A stretch of 64,000 bases of DNA from Atherinomorus stipes. Its lineage: Eukaryota; Chordata; Actinopteri; Atheriniformes; Atherinidae. The stretch covers positions 112,977 through 176,976 of the forward strand of contig JALJCO010003039.1 of assembly GCA_023101725.1 (NCBI GenBank), in the 5' to 3' direction. How positions within the stretch are numbered: the first letter of the stretch is position 1; each line of letters begins with the position of its first letter. This document shows, in pieces, positions 25,301 to 35,830 of the stretch. The notes beneath the pieces were generated by a model. The model was not told the DNA's origin, did no database searches, and saw only the letters and a program-made list of their open reading frames with translations. The position numbers and the translations under genes are program-made.

Positions 25301-25840
25301 AGCCAGGAGCCATTGTATGAGCAGGATAGCATGGACTTCAACGCCCTGGGCCCTGCCACACAGACTGCCATCGCTGTCGGCATCTCCTTACTAGCGCTCA
25401 CCGCTGTTCTTCTCTTGATCATGATCTACACTCGTCACCAACAATACCGGAAAGAGGATACTGGCTCTTACTGTACCAGTAAAGAAGAGAGCATCCTCTA
25501 TGTGAACGACTACTCAGATGGACCCACGACCTTCGCACAGTTGGAGGAGTACCGTGATGACCACGGTCATGAAATGTACGTACTCAACCGGGCCAAGCCT
25601 GTCATGGGCTCCACTTCATCCAGGTGCCCCATGATGAGTGGCTTCGTCCAACACAAAGGTATGAAGGAGGCTCTCCTTGACCATGAAGTTGTGCAGACAC
25701 TGACAAGGTCGGGGGGGATGGGGCTTCGCAGAAACCCAGCAGAAGGAGGAGAAGGACCCCTAACGACAGATCCAGAGGAACTCTTTCTGAGTCAGAGCCT
25801 CCTCTTTGGATCACAGGTTGCCTACGAGATCCACTGCTAA
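19156..25840 (+). CDS. lrrc24: Leucine-rich repeat-containing protein 24, LRR-Ig transmembrane protein (4 coding exons)
   Basis: Four exons (19156-19317, 20056-20334, 22346-22514, 24594-25840) join in phase to 618 residues. Order: signal peptide 1-23; LRRNT with Cys24, 28, 30, 37; LRRs about 48-203; LRRCT about 204-260 with NPWRCDC; one Ig domain with Cys282, Trp295, Cys386; sequons at 375 and 404; transmembrane helix about 460-482; cytoplasmic tail of about 136 residues ending VAYEIHC. The RLQELHLQENSIELL block, the NDYxDGPxTFAQLEE tail motif and the C terminus match mammalian LRRC24 as I remember it. The protein is about 100 residues longer than the human one, mainly a Gly-rich Ig insertion. 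It acts at the cell surface; this family of LRR-Ig proteins is linked to neural adhesion, but the ligand of LRRC24 is not evident. The start ATG has G at -3 and +4. All four introns are GT-AG. Confidence 0.95.
19318..20055 (+). other. lrrc24: lrrc24 intron between coding exons 1 and 2
   Basis: GT-AG intron of 738 bases, phase 0. I see no repeat element or open frame worth calling. Confidence 0.85.
20056..20334 (+). CDS. lrrc24: lrrc24 second coding exon: LRR repeats
   Basis: The exon encodes 93 residues (55-147) of leucine-rich repeats, with LxxLxLxxN signatures such as LHYLYLQNNSIS and LRILYLAGNQIT. The acceptor is CTTCCACAAAG and the donor CAG|GTTAGT at 20335; both junctions are phase 0. 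It joins exon 1 as SITE-TIFLQDNA, the expected LRR continuation. Confidence 0.93.
20592..21695. mobile_element. TTAA-flanked MITE in an lrrc24 intron, interrupted by a LINE
   Basis: The left end TTAAAGGAGC and the right end in reverse complement TTAAGGGAGC form short inverted termini on TTAA targets. The inner arms are poorly matched, so this may be one diverged element or two adjacent ones. A 5'-truncated L2-like LINE sits inside at 21061-21361. The region lies in the intron at 20335-22345. Confidence 0.4.
21061..21361 (-). mobile_element. 5'-truncated L2-like LINE 3' end (antisense to lrrc24)
   Basis: Read on the minus strand, this follows the last 300 bases of the LINE at 60.1-61.1 kb. 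The shared parts are the end of ORF2 (TGTGGAACAGTTTACCGT, ending in the VFKTNLKT-like region), the 3' UTR and the AAATAAAGTTGTAT tail. It lies in an lrrc24 intron in opposite orientation to the gene. Confidence 0.75.
22346..22514 (+). CDS. lrrc24: lrrc24 third coding exon: last LRRs
   Basis: The exon encodes residues 148-203, beginning RLQELHLQENSIELL, among the best-conserved stretches of the family, and ending LQVLRVT. A polypyrimidine tract and TTTGCAG precede it. The exon ends one base into codon 204 (ACAG|GTTGGG), so the Asp codon of DNPWRCDC is split across the intron. Confidence 0.93.
22515..24593 (+). other. lrrc24: lrrc24 intron between coding exons 3 and 4
   Basis: GT-AG intron of 2079 bases, phase 1. 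Its second half is a transposon-derived repeat (23170-24330). The first 650 bases hold nothing recognisable. Confidence 0.85.
23170..24330 (+). mobile_element. Degenerate Tc1/mariner-related repeat, copy 1 (intronic)
   Basis: Stop-riddled sequence keeps a transposase-like trace near its 3' end, with the DLNIIE core at 24097-24114 followed by a V-stop-DHL pattern. The same long sequence recurs, diverged, at about 41.39-42.17 kb: both hold TGTAATCTTTA, then TTATTTTCAGTC, then a CTGTGTC block, in the same order. A related repeat is common in cichlid-type fish genomes, from memory. Boundaries are approximate. Confidence 0.6.
24594..25840 (+). CDS. lrrc24: lrrc24 last coding exon: LRRCT, Ig, transmembrane and cytoplasmic tail
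   Basis: The acceptor CTCTCTTCCAG precedes 24594. The exon encodes residues 204-618 and carries over half the protein in one piece: LRRCT, the Ig domain with its Gly-rich insertion (about residues 302-360), a Ser-rich stalk, the helix from QTAIAVGISLLAL to about 482, and the tail. The tail holds ILYVNDYSDGPTTFAQLEE and ends VAYEIHC before TAA. A fish-specific segment lies between the NRAKPVM block and the C-terminal motif. Confidence 0.94.
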
Positions 25841-26990
25841 GGTATCTTTCTAATGTTCCAACATGAAGGAAAAGTCAATGGACTTACTTTAAGACATTAA
25901 ATTAATAATCTTGGTGCATTGATTTAATGTATCAGATTATTGTCTGGCCTTTGAAAGAAGGGAGAGTGAGTAGGTGGTTGCTTGCATCTCAGTCTCCCAG
26001 AGTGTTTTTAGATTGATTGTATGACATAAAGATGGGTCAAGGGGCTGAACAGTGATAAATACAGGGAAACTAATAAATAAATATTACTTTTCTGTCACCA
26101 AATGAACCCTTTAAAATTATTTTAAGTGGATAAACGCATCAAAAATGGTTAGTATGACAAACTGAATTCTCAAAAAAGAGGCTTAAAATGTGCATTAAGT
26201 AGTAAGTGATTAATATTTTGTACAAATTTATTTCTTTATGCTTTGTTTTCTGTGTTTTGTCTGTGTTTTGTGTAGATATAATGAAGCTAATTTTCAATGT
26301 GAACTTCAGCTGTCTTGTGGACCCTGTTCTACATCATAATAGAAATAGACCTACAACAATCCTCTTACTGAAACTGTGTCATCATACTGTACTCAGACGT
26401 ATGAGTGAGTAGATGGACCTCATTAAAGGGTTCAATCTGAATGTGTCAACAAGGCTTTTTGTTCTTTTTTTTTTTTTACAGTTGTACCACAACATTGTCA
26501 TGGATTTTATGTTCATTGCAACATCAGAACAAATAATTAACTTTGAGGGCTTGGGGTGAAGAACACAACAATCCTGGAGGACATGCAACATCGAAACCAA
26601 AGATGACATCATAAAAAATTTAACAAAAGAGAAAATAAAGCATTTTAAAACAAAAACACGTTTCAGAAACCAATAGCTCACTGAGAAAAAGGCATTCAAC
26701 AAAAACAACACGAATAACATGCTATCGTAACTGCAAACTTTGAAAAATGCCACATTTTGTTTTCATTTGTGCTGTTGGATTTTCTGACATTTGTTTTTTT
26801 CTTGGTTTTGTTTTGTGTTTGTTGAACGTTGTTGTGTTTTGAGCTTCGGGGCCATTGTAAAAACATAGGCTACTAATTTAGGAGATCTCAGTCTGCTTAC
26901 GTTAGACTGCCAATAATTTGAATGTGAATATTGTACAAATGTACAAATGTGTCTTCAGTTTATTTACAATAAAATTCAATCTGAAAGCGT
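25841..26990 (+). other. lrrc24: lrrc24 3' UTR (inferred)
   Basis: AT-rich sequence after the stop. Possible early poly(A) signals lie in the overlapping AATAAATAAATA at 26072-26083, and a clean AATAAA lies at 26968. The extent is inferred from those signals; no transcript evidence is available. Confidence 0.5.
26968..26973 (+). terminator. lrrc24: Poly(A) signal AATAAA, candidate lrrc24 3' end
   Basis: Canonical hexamer within TTTACAATAAAATTC, with T/G-rich sequence some 60-80 bases downstream. It lies 1.13 kb after the lrrc24 stop. An earlier alternative lies at 26072. Confidence 0.5.
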
Positions 26991-28750
26991 CAGCATCTCA
27001 TTTCTTCTGAAGTCACCTGATCGAGGCCTTTTATTTTTGTTTTCTGTGGTTCATCTTATAAAACTTTATAGAGGTTTATAGAATTTCCATCTTATCTTAC
27101 TTCCATCTCTTGAGACACAGCAGGTCTGAAGTGAAAAGCATGCTTTCACAGAAAGACTAGAGATTTTTGTCAATATGTAATATAAGTCAGTCATACAGTT
27201 CATAAACCTTTGATTCTTCTGGTTTTATGCCACGTATAACCGCTTTCACCTTTCTTTCTCGTGGGCTGAGATGGAGCAGTGCTATTGAATATGGGCTTCG
27301 AAAAAAACAATTATTCTATGCTTTACAGAAACGCAGAACCATATTGATGCAGAGTCAAAAGCTTGTCAATTTTCTCTTCAGCAGCCTGCTATTGCAGTAG
27401 TTTACCCTAAACACTATAGGACACAGGCACAAAGGCAAAATATTTCAGTATGTAGCCTATAATGGAGTAAAACACTGAACCCAACTGTTAGTGCAGAATT
27501 TCAGTTCATGGTTACATAAAGCAGTAGTTTAATCTCCTGAGTTCCCTGTAAACTCTGAGATATGCTACCTTGTGAAGTTTTCTGTGGGGGAAGTGGTACA
27601 TTTTTGCTCCAGTTTGGCTATCTCACAAGTATGTTTATTATGAACTGGCGTGTTAATATCAAACTTCATGTACATCAAATGGAAGGTTTATTTGTTTCAA
27701 CATATCAAAATGGGCTAATAAAATCAAACAAGACACATACAATTAATGCACATCCTCCTCTTATACAGTAAATACATATTGTTGAAAGATTTGTAAAGAA
27801 AATTTCCCAAATGTTCTTGATCATGTTTATCACCTTAACCTCCAAGAGGATCAAATATCTCATTCTCAAATGTCAGACACTGCAACAAATAAACTGTGGA
27901 TATGGAAAGACTGTGGCGCAAAATGAACATTTCTGCATGTTGCCATCTTTGATTTGTCAGTGTTTTCATTAGCATAGATGATTTCCTTTTCTGTTTGCAA
28001 AGATAGGACATGTATTGATGCTGAGTTGCTCTAATGGTTGAGTGCTGGATGTAACAAGCCAAACTAAAAGCTGCCAGAGATCCTAACTTAAAGAAGGTGA
28101 CGTGATCTTAAACCATTTCTTCTAGCTCTCCAGGCTTCATGGAGGACTTTGTCTGCCTTTTGTGTTGTTAATAATGTTGAGGTCCAGGTTCTGGGAGGAT
28201 TAATTCCTCTATGTTAACACTGATTTTCAGTCCAATTGTGTTGTTTTGCAAACCTTCACTTTTCCCACAAGTTCATTCTGAGTTAGGTACCTTTTGTATG
28301 CTTGAATGATTTAAAGATCAGTGTTGAGTAACTCAGCAAACATAAAGATTCCACTGGCTGGACTGGATACAAGTACAAAAGCAGCCAACATAAGAAAAGA
28401 TTGAACACCTTTAGAAAGACTTGAAGAATATTTCCCAAAGAAACTTTAAAAGATTAAAAGAAAGTCTGGCTCCTTTGAAGCAAGATGTAAAAACATAAAG
28501 GATAATGCAGCAAAAGCAATTAATCCTTTGGACTGTGTTAGTTATGGAGTGCACTCTTTTAGGACTGGCTTACTTTCCATGGACACAATCAGAAACCTTC
28601 AGATTGACATCCGGGGTATCTGAGAATGGGGGGACACCTTTTACTCTCAGTGCTCCCTGATTCCTTCCTAAGCAGGTTTAGGGGGCCTAATCCTATCAGT
28701 CATTTTTTCACATGGAGAGTTACTCTGTTTTACTTCTTTTTTATATAAAT
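26991..28750. other. Intergenic stretch, nothing recognised
   Basis: AT-rich, with short open frames only and no domain, splice pattern or repeat that I can name. Confidence 0.5.
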
Positions 28751-29079
28751 GTCTGCAAAACAAACTCACAGGCCACTTTCAAATTCACAAAGTCTTGGAA
28801 ACATTGTCAGAGATTTTGCTCCATATTGACATGATAGCATCACACAGTTGCTGCAGATTTGTCGGCAAATTTTCACCCGTTCCACTATATCCCAAAGGTA
28901 CTCTGTTGGATTGAGATCTGGTGACTGTGGAGGCCATTGGAGTACAGTAAACATATTGTCATGTTCAAGAATGCAGTTGGAGATGATTTAAGCTTTGTGA
29001 CATGATCCACTATCCTGCTGAAGGCAGCCATCAGAAGATGCCACAGTACTCTGTGGTTGTAAAGGGATGGACATGGTTA

Positions 29080-30265
29080 CACTCTCAAAAATAGAGGTAC
29101 GAGACAGGAACATTTCTGTACCTGTAGGTACATTTTTTAGAAATGTTCTCTCAAAAGTACAACATTGGTCTTTATGAGGCCAGAAGTACCTATATACTAT
29201 GAAAAAGGGTCCAAATACAAATACAAATTTGTACCATTTCAACCCTAAGGGTACCTGCAGCATTGAAAAATGTGCGTAGCTTGTACAATAACTATAAATA
29301 GTCCTTCTGTATAAACTATATACAGTCCTTCTAAACAGTACTATAATTATAGTTATTATTAGTTATAATTACAATATTATGATTTTCATAATAATCCTAG
29401 TAATCATAGTAATAATTATATGTATAATTATATATGTGTTTGGCCTAATATTTCTATAATAATTATTCATTTATTATTAGCATCTTTGATTGTTGTCATA
29501 ATCTCTATTTTATTGACTTTTATTCATCATTTTTAATTGGTTTAATTGTGCTTCATACAGCTTGATAAGGTATAAAAATGGACCAAGACTGAAGGGTACA
29601 GAAATGTCTTTCAAAAAGGAACACCACCAGCGACAAGCTTTGTACCCGTTTAAGTACAAATTGGTACCTCTATTTTTGAGTGTGAATAATAGTAATAATT
29701 ATGTATAATTATATTCTATGAGTTAGGTCTAATATTTATATAATAATTATTCATTTATTATTAGCATCTTTGATTGTTGTCATAATCTCTATTTTATTGA
29801 CTTTTATTCATAATTTTTCATTGGTTTAATTGTATTTTAACTGGTACAGCTTGATAAGGTACAAAAATGGACCAGGACCGAAGGGTACAGAAATGTCTTT
29901 CAAAAAGAACACCCCCAGCGACAAGCGTTTGTACCCTTTTAAGTAAAAACTGGTACCTCTATTTTTGAGTGTGTACTATGATTATTATGAAAATTATAAT
30001 ATAATAACTAAAATTATGCCACTGTTTAAAGTACTACTAATTATAGTTATTGTCCAAGCTACACACATATTTCAATGTTGCAGGTAACCTTAGGGTTGAA
30101 ATGGTATAAATTTGTACTTTATATCACTTTGGACCCTTTTTCATAGTTTAAAGGTACACTTCAGGCCTCATAAAGACCAATGTTGTACTTTTGACAGAAC
30201 ATTTCTAAAAAATGTTCCTACAGGTACAGAAATGTTCCTGTCTTGTACCTCTATTTTTGAGAGTG
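29080..30265. mobile_element. TA-flanked palindromic MITE inserted in the Tc1-like element
   Basis: Ends CACTCTCAAAAATAGAGG and its reverse complement at 30248-30265 are flanked by TA at 29078-29079 and 30266-30267. Arms of about 250-300 bases are inverted copies; both include AAGACCAA, AACCCTAAGG and ACAATAACTATA-type blocks. The core holds a head-to-tail duplication (29408-29690 and 29691-29972). No coding capacity. TA duplication suggests Tc1/mariner-type mobilisation. Confidence 0.75.
29408..29972 (+). repeat. Two-unit direct repeat (about 283 bp each) inside the TA MITE
   Basis: Unit 1 (29408-29690) and unit 2 (29691-29972) share AGTAATAATTAT, TTAGCATCTTTGATTG, CAGCTTGATAAGGTA and GGGTACAGAAATGTC blocks in the same order. 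Each ends in CTATTTTTGAGTGTG, a copy of the transposon's own terminus. Confidence 0.8.
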
Positions 30266-30429
30266 TACCATCTGAACGCTGCAGCTGAAATCAAGACTCT
30301 TCAGACCAGGCTATGTTTTTCTAATCTTCTAATGTCTTGTTTTAGTAAGTGTGTGAATCCAAGTCTCAGTTTCCTGTTCTTAGCTGACAAGGATAGCATC
30401 CAGTATGGCCTTCTGCTGCTGTAGGCATG

Positions 30430-30633
30430 CAGGGATCACCAAACCCAGTCCACAAAGACCACAGTCCTGCAGATTTTAGGTGTTTCTTGGTTCCAATAAT
30501 CCTCACTCATATTATTGAGTCATTGTGCAGAATTTAACAACAAGCAGTACGAGATCCATTTAATTCAAGTCAAGTGTTGAAGCTGGAAGCATCTGTTGAA
30601 CTGGGTGTCAAGTACTAGGGCAGGTGATCTCTG
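30430..30633. mobile_element. hAT-type MITE inserted in the Tc1-like element
   Basis: Inverted ends CAGGGATCACC and, from the right, CAGAGATCACC. On the minus strand the Tc1 consensus reads ATGGGCTACAGCAGC across the site. Here ATGGGCTA precedes the element and a mutated ATGCCTA follows it, consistent with an 8-bp hAT target duplication. Non-coding. Confidence 0.55.
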
Positions 30634-30867
30634 TAGCCCATCTACATAAAAGTTCACCATAGTGTGCATTTAGAGATTGTACTCTAAATGTTACTTAAAT
30701 CCCCTTTCTTCCTTATTCTGATGCTCAGTTTGAACTCCAACAAGTCATCTTAAAGCATGTTTACATGCTTAAATGCACTGAGTTGCAGCCATGTGATTGG
30801 CTGATTAGACAATTATATTAACATGCCTTTGATCATATCTGTACCTAATAAAGTGGCCCAAGAATAT

Positions 30868-33258
30868 ATACAGAATGATTGTTTTAAGATAGACTAACAA
30901 TGCTGGCCTACATTTTTTTTTCTTTATCAGTTATTTTCTGTTTCAGCAGCAGCAACAGAAATAATGGGCGTCTGAAGGAATCTTCATGTAGCATATTGCA
31001 TTGCACATTTCATACACACACACAGACCACAATAATGAAAGATGTGATTTGAGTAATGGGAGTTCTGCCCCAGTAGAGCTTCATGTGATGCCCCTGGCTT
31101 TATCTTATACAGCAGAGCAAATACAAGGGGATAAAAAAGGAAGTTACCCATACACACAAAAGATGTGACCATCTCAAAGCCCATCACAACGCCTCTTTAT
31201 CACAGCTGATGACACATTACACAGTTTATCTAACACAATGGCTGTAAAATACCGTCATTCCAGCCATCCCATAAAGCAAATGGATGCCTTTTGTATCTGT
31301 GGGATTCTAATTCTCAGTCTGTGTCATTACATGTCCAGCAAAACCCAGCTTACAATGGTTGTCATGGGCACAATTGATTTGAAACATATAAGTAAGTAGA
31401 CTACTCCTACTGTCACTGGCTGAATTTTTCTTTCTCCATCTTGCCCACAGCAGGTGTACAAAAAGACATAACTACCATACCAAATTGTACAATTATCCTG
31501 CAGTCAAAACAAGGAGGGAAAAGCTGTCTTCCCATTTGCGGCGGTGTCTCATTTTGTCCAACTTCTCTGTCACGGTGAGCATGCCGCATGGATTAAATTG
31601 AATGCATATTTTATAATCATTACAAAATCATTCTTAGGGATCTCCATTAGTGCACCTACAGGCGTGCACCATTGATTAAAGACCTCCACAATTTATTCAA
31701 CAGCCAAAAAAATTACACTAATGATGGCAGTTATATGGAAATCAAGGTTTTAAAGTGGTTCGGCTTCTAAGAGCACCCTGACTAAGCAGAGCAGTGCACG
31801 ATTTACCTCCTCTAAAATCAACTGGCACTTTGTAATAGGACATAGGTCTTTGTCTGGTGTGTAAAACTACTTAAAAGCACATCATGGAGTGGCTCGAACT
31901 GAATACATTTTGTCTTTTTTTCAAAAGGACATCTTTCAACATTGAAATTTGATTTCATTATTCAAATTAAATAAAAAGCATTTGAAAGAGAGGAAATCTA
32001 ACACATCATGATATACATTCTGTCAGTGGATGCATACACATCTTTATTGCTGGGATGTTTTCCAATCAGAATTTGATTTCCTCTTTTTATAAGGTTGTCC
32101 ATGATTCCATCAATCACAATGCGGAGTGAGAATGCAGCAACGCCGCGAGAGCTCACAGTTATCATACTGATGCTGCTCTCCTTTTTTCTGCCTTCTTTCA
32201 AGTTTCTTCTCTCATCTCTGTCAGAACTTGGTGCAACACAAGGGAATGGATTTTTCTATGAGGTCAAATGTGAGATATCAGGGACTGAATTATTGATGTA
32301 GTCCCGCCTGGCCCTTTACAATGGTTTTTCCCAGGTGATGGATTCGTACAAAATTCTTCCATGTTTAGTGTCACAGACTTTGTGCACATACATCACTACT
32401 GGACTTTTGCTTGAGATTAATTTAGTTTTGGTTTATTTCATAACGCGTTTGGCATCAGTGGATCCGTTCATATTTAACAGGTAATCAAGGACGATGTGCC
32501 TCGATACATACACAGACTTCCATATACACTTTCAATATTACTGATTAAAATATGCAGTGTTAGAAAGTGTTAAGTTAAGGTACTGAATGTTAAGTGTGTC
32601 CATTTTATTCGAGGCATGAATCAACAATATTCCTCACCCTGGATTGTACAAGAGAGCCAGGAAAATCAATTCAGGACATAACTAGATTTCTTTCTTTTTT
32701 TCCTTTTTTTGGGGAGGGGTTCCTTTTTCTTCAAATGCAACATCTGTCAAACAGACAGACATAAAAATTCAAAACCTGTGATGAATTATACTGAACCTAC
32801 TGTAGAGGATCTTCCTTGAAATTTCATCTCCTTCTGTTGTGCTTCTTCAAAAAGATACGAGTACACTAAGACTCCTGTAGCTCACCAGTAAAAATCACTT
32901 GAATGAAACTTAATGATATGCACTGATGATGGGAAAGATCCTTTTTTTATTTTCCATTTTATTTTTTTTTAATCTATTTTTTTATTATTACAAGCAATAT
33001 AACTAATTACTGCTGTCATGGTTACAGCACGGTTAGCATCAATGCCGATACCATGCAGCTTGCCACAATAGACTGATTAAGTACAGTGAAGCTATCTTCA
33101 GCTGACTGAAGGCATATGGGGCAAAACAACTGCACAGGTGATGATACAGGAAGCATTCAGACCAGGATATTCCAGGAGTCTGAGTTCAGTTGGGTAGGGA
33201 ATGTCAAGAAATGTTGCACCTTCATTTGGTTTGGTGTTCTTTCACACTGCACTTTCCT
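30868..33258. other. Intergenic stretch, nothing recognised
   Basis: AT-rich non-coding sequence. The part around 31200-31740 has a less repetitive texture with homeobox-like TAAT cores, but no coding signal. I cannot judge conservation. Confidence 0.4.
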
Positions 33259-33540
33259 CATTCCTTCATTCCTTCATTCCTTCATTTTTAATACAGGTCA
33301 TTCCAATTCAGGGTGACAGAGTTTATCCCAGCAATTAGCAGGCAAGAGGCAGGTACATCCAGCACAGGTTGTCTGTCTATCGCAGGGCCAACAGAGACAA
33401 ATAACCACTTACACTCACATTCACTCCTAAGGAGAATATAGACTAACCCATTAACCTAACATGCATGTCTTTGGACTGTGGGAGGAAGCCTGAGACCCAC
33501 ATTTGCACAAGGAGAACATGCAAACTGCACAGAAAAGTCC
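33259..33540 (-). mobile_element. tRNA-type fish SINE, minus strand, head missing
   Basis: The 3' tail (GAATGAAG)n appears as its complement at 33259-33289. The body includes CATGCATGTCTTTGGACTGT, GGGAGGAAGCC and GGAGAACATGCAAACT, hallmark blocks of a very common teleost SINE. The tRNA-like head is absent or diverged. Confidence 0.7.
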
Positions 33541-33689
33541 CTTTGTGTTTATTAAAGTGGAAACCAAAGTAAAACATCTGTCTTCTTGCTTTCATCACGG
33601 TCAATATCTTTATTCATTGTCATTTGCAACTTGTTTTTATCATTTTTAGTTTGAAATCTTTAATGTTTTATTCATAATCGATGACAAAA

Positions 33690-33990
33690 GGCAGCCTTGG
33701 CGAAGTCCAACTGTCATACAACTATCAAAGAGCTCAGTCTATACTCCTGGATCGCCGCCTACATGGACATGGTCAAAAACTTTCTCCAAGTCCACAAAAC
33801 GAATGTAGACTGGTTGGATGAATTCCAGTGCCCTCTTCAAGACCCTGCAGAGGGTGTAGAGTTGGTCCACTGGTCTACAGTTCCAATGGAAAAAAACACA
33901 CAGCTCCAAAGAATGGAGTGGGAGATCAACAGATGGATCGGTGCAGCATTTGCAGTGAGTGATGCAGATTCTGCATGGGTCTGTCACGGT
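33690..33990 (-). pseudogene. Non-LTR reverse transcriptase fragment (RTE-like)
   Basis: The minus-strand frame reads VDQLYTLCRVLKRALEF, then FVDLEKVFD (33772-33798), the first catalytic Asp motif of a reverse transcriptase. VGLRQGC follows at 33691-33711. These are normally about 40-60 residues apart; here they are almost adjacent and in different frames, so an internal deletion is present. The clade is a guess from motif wording. Confidence 0.65.
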
Positions 33991-34949
33991 GAAGAAAGAG
34001 AACAGCCAAAAGGTAAGGCTTTCGACTGACTGGTTGATCTATGTTGTATACCTTCACCTATGGTCCCTAGCTGTGACCAAAAGAACAAGAGGCATGTTAC
34101 AGAAGCCAAGCTGTGGGAATCGCTAAGTCCTTTCCAACATGTTTAGAAAAGCAGGTGAAGTTTCTTATTGTGTAGATATAAGGACCGTAAGCATCCATGG
34201 TAACAGGAAAGGAGCAGGAAGCTGCAGACAGGTCAGCAGAAAGGCCGGACTTACACCAACACACACAAGTTTGCACTCCCAGCAACCTTACCCACTAATG
34301 TTTCCAATGATCTTAGGAGTCCAGAGAAAGTACTCCTGTTGAGGACATTTGTGCACCTACATGCTATTGCTCCTGAGCATCTCTATACTTACATCTCAAG
34401 ATTCCAGTGCACAAAGTAAAAGCAGCTTGGTGAAGAGTAGGCAGCCAGTGATTGAAACTGGAAGACAATGACAGTGGAACCTCTTTGCAAATGACCAAGA
34501 TGGCCAGAAGCTTTCCAGCTCGGTTTTCAAAACAGACCTTTGCACTCTTGCTGCACTAACAGTTTCTCACACACCACTTACATCTCATCACCCCAATCTA
34601 ACTCTTTTCTTCTCTAATGATCTCCCTTTGTACCTGCAAGTAGCCGAGATAACTCTACACTTTTGCCTCAGTTGGTATTCGCCACATGTAGCACTGTCAC
34701 TTACCTTCTCTGCTACACATATACAGCCTCACAATGTGAGAGGAATACACTACGCTGGAGGAGTTATGCCACAAGCTGAGCCGTTATTGTATGATTACAA
34801 TGACTGATTTAGATGCAAATACACAAATCTTTATCGAGAAATAGTAACAACAAAGCAGAGCTTCACTTTACACTGATGTTAAAATAAATAGATAAAAGAT
34901 AAACAAATGTGCATATGTTAGCGCACAAGTTTGCTGATTAATGTTAGAG
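33991..34949. other. Non-coding stretch between LINE fragment and IS630-like fossil
   Basis: No recognisable gene. Short open frames only. Confidence 0.4.
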
Positions 34950-35830
34950 CTTCTATTCCAAAAAAGTTGGGGTGCTGTGTTAAATGTGAATAAAAAACAG
35001 AATGCAATCAATTGCAAATCTCATTAACTCATATTTCTTTCCAAATGGGTCATAAACAATAGATTGAGTTGAAACTGATACATTTTAACATTTCATTGAA
35101 AATATAAGTTCATTTTCAAATTTGATGGCAGAAAAAAAAATTTTTTTTTAAGTTGTAACAGGTTTATGTTCATCATTATGTCACGTTGTCTCTTCTTTAA
35201 CAACAACGTCTGGGAAGTGAGACCAGTTGTTGGAGTTGCTATAGTCTGGTCTGATGAAGGATTGTAGCTGCTCAACAGTCCTGAGAAATTCATAGCCAGT
35301 TTTATTTTTCTTACTTGATGCGCCAACTGGTTTCTACTGGTGAAAGGTCTGGACCAGTTATACATCTGCACTCTTCTGCAAAACCATGCTGTTGGTATGG
35401 ATGCATTATGTGGTTTAGCATTGTTTTGCTGGAATACCCAAGGCCTTTCCCAGAGGAGATATTGTCTAGATGGGAGCAGAAGTTGCTCTAAAACCACTTT
35501 CTAGCTGCCCACTCCATGGGCACTACTATAGCCCCATGCCATACCATGTTACCAGTGAACAACTGTCCACTGATAACAAGCTGGGTAGCCCAGCTCCTCT
35601 TCAGTCCAGCTGACCAAGGCTTCAATGGTTTCCAAAAAGAATTTCAGATTTTGATTCATCTGACCATAGAGCAATTTTCCGCTTTGCCCCAGATCATTTA
35701 CAATAAGCTCAGGTCCAGAGAAGATGACAGCATTTCTGGATTATGTTCACATATGGCTCCTTATTTGCATGATACTGTAGAGCGTTACCTGCATTTGTGG
35801 TTTGTGCAGTGAACTGTGTTCACAGACAGT
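34950..35830 (-). pseudogene. Tc1/IS630-like transposase fossil
   Basis: Read on the minus strand, this follows a familiar fish DNA transposon. The order is AAGGAGCCATATGTGAACAT, the ATGGGCAGCT region, then QQNNAKPH at 35408-35431, then a DLSP-derived SRPFTSRNQLAHQ segment. It ends with a 3' terminus reading CCCCAACTTTTTTGGAATAG. Several frameshifts and stops break the frame. The QQDNA-type motif has Asn in place of the second catalytic Asp. The family name is from memory of the consensus. Confidence 0.7.

Larger units (their letters stand above)
28755..30867 (-). mobile_element. Tc1-like transposon (minus strand), twice interrupted
   Basis: Read on the minus strand, the element opens near 30860 with a GGCCACTTTATTAGGTAC terminus and the CTAATCAGCCAATCACATGG block. 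It continues through the TCAGCTAAGAACAGG and TTCAGATGGTA blocks. It ends with a transposase C terminus at 28766-28954 containing WPPQSPDLNPTEYLWD, where the Glu is the third catalytic residue. The far end retains ACTCACAGGCCACTTT. Between those landmarks sit two foreign elements (29080-30265 and 30430-30633) and internal deletions. It is an old, inactive copy of the family also seen at 7.6 kb. Confidence 0.75.
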
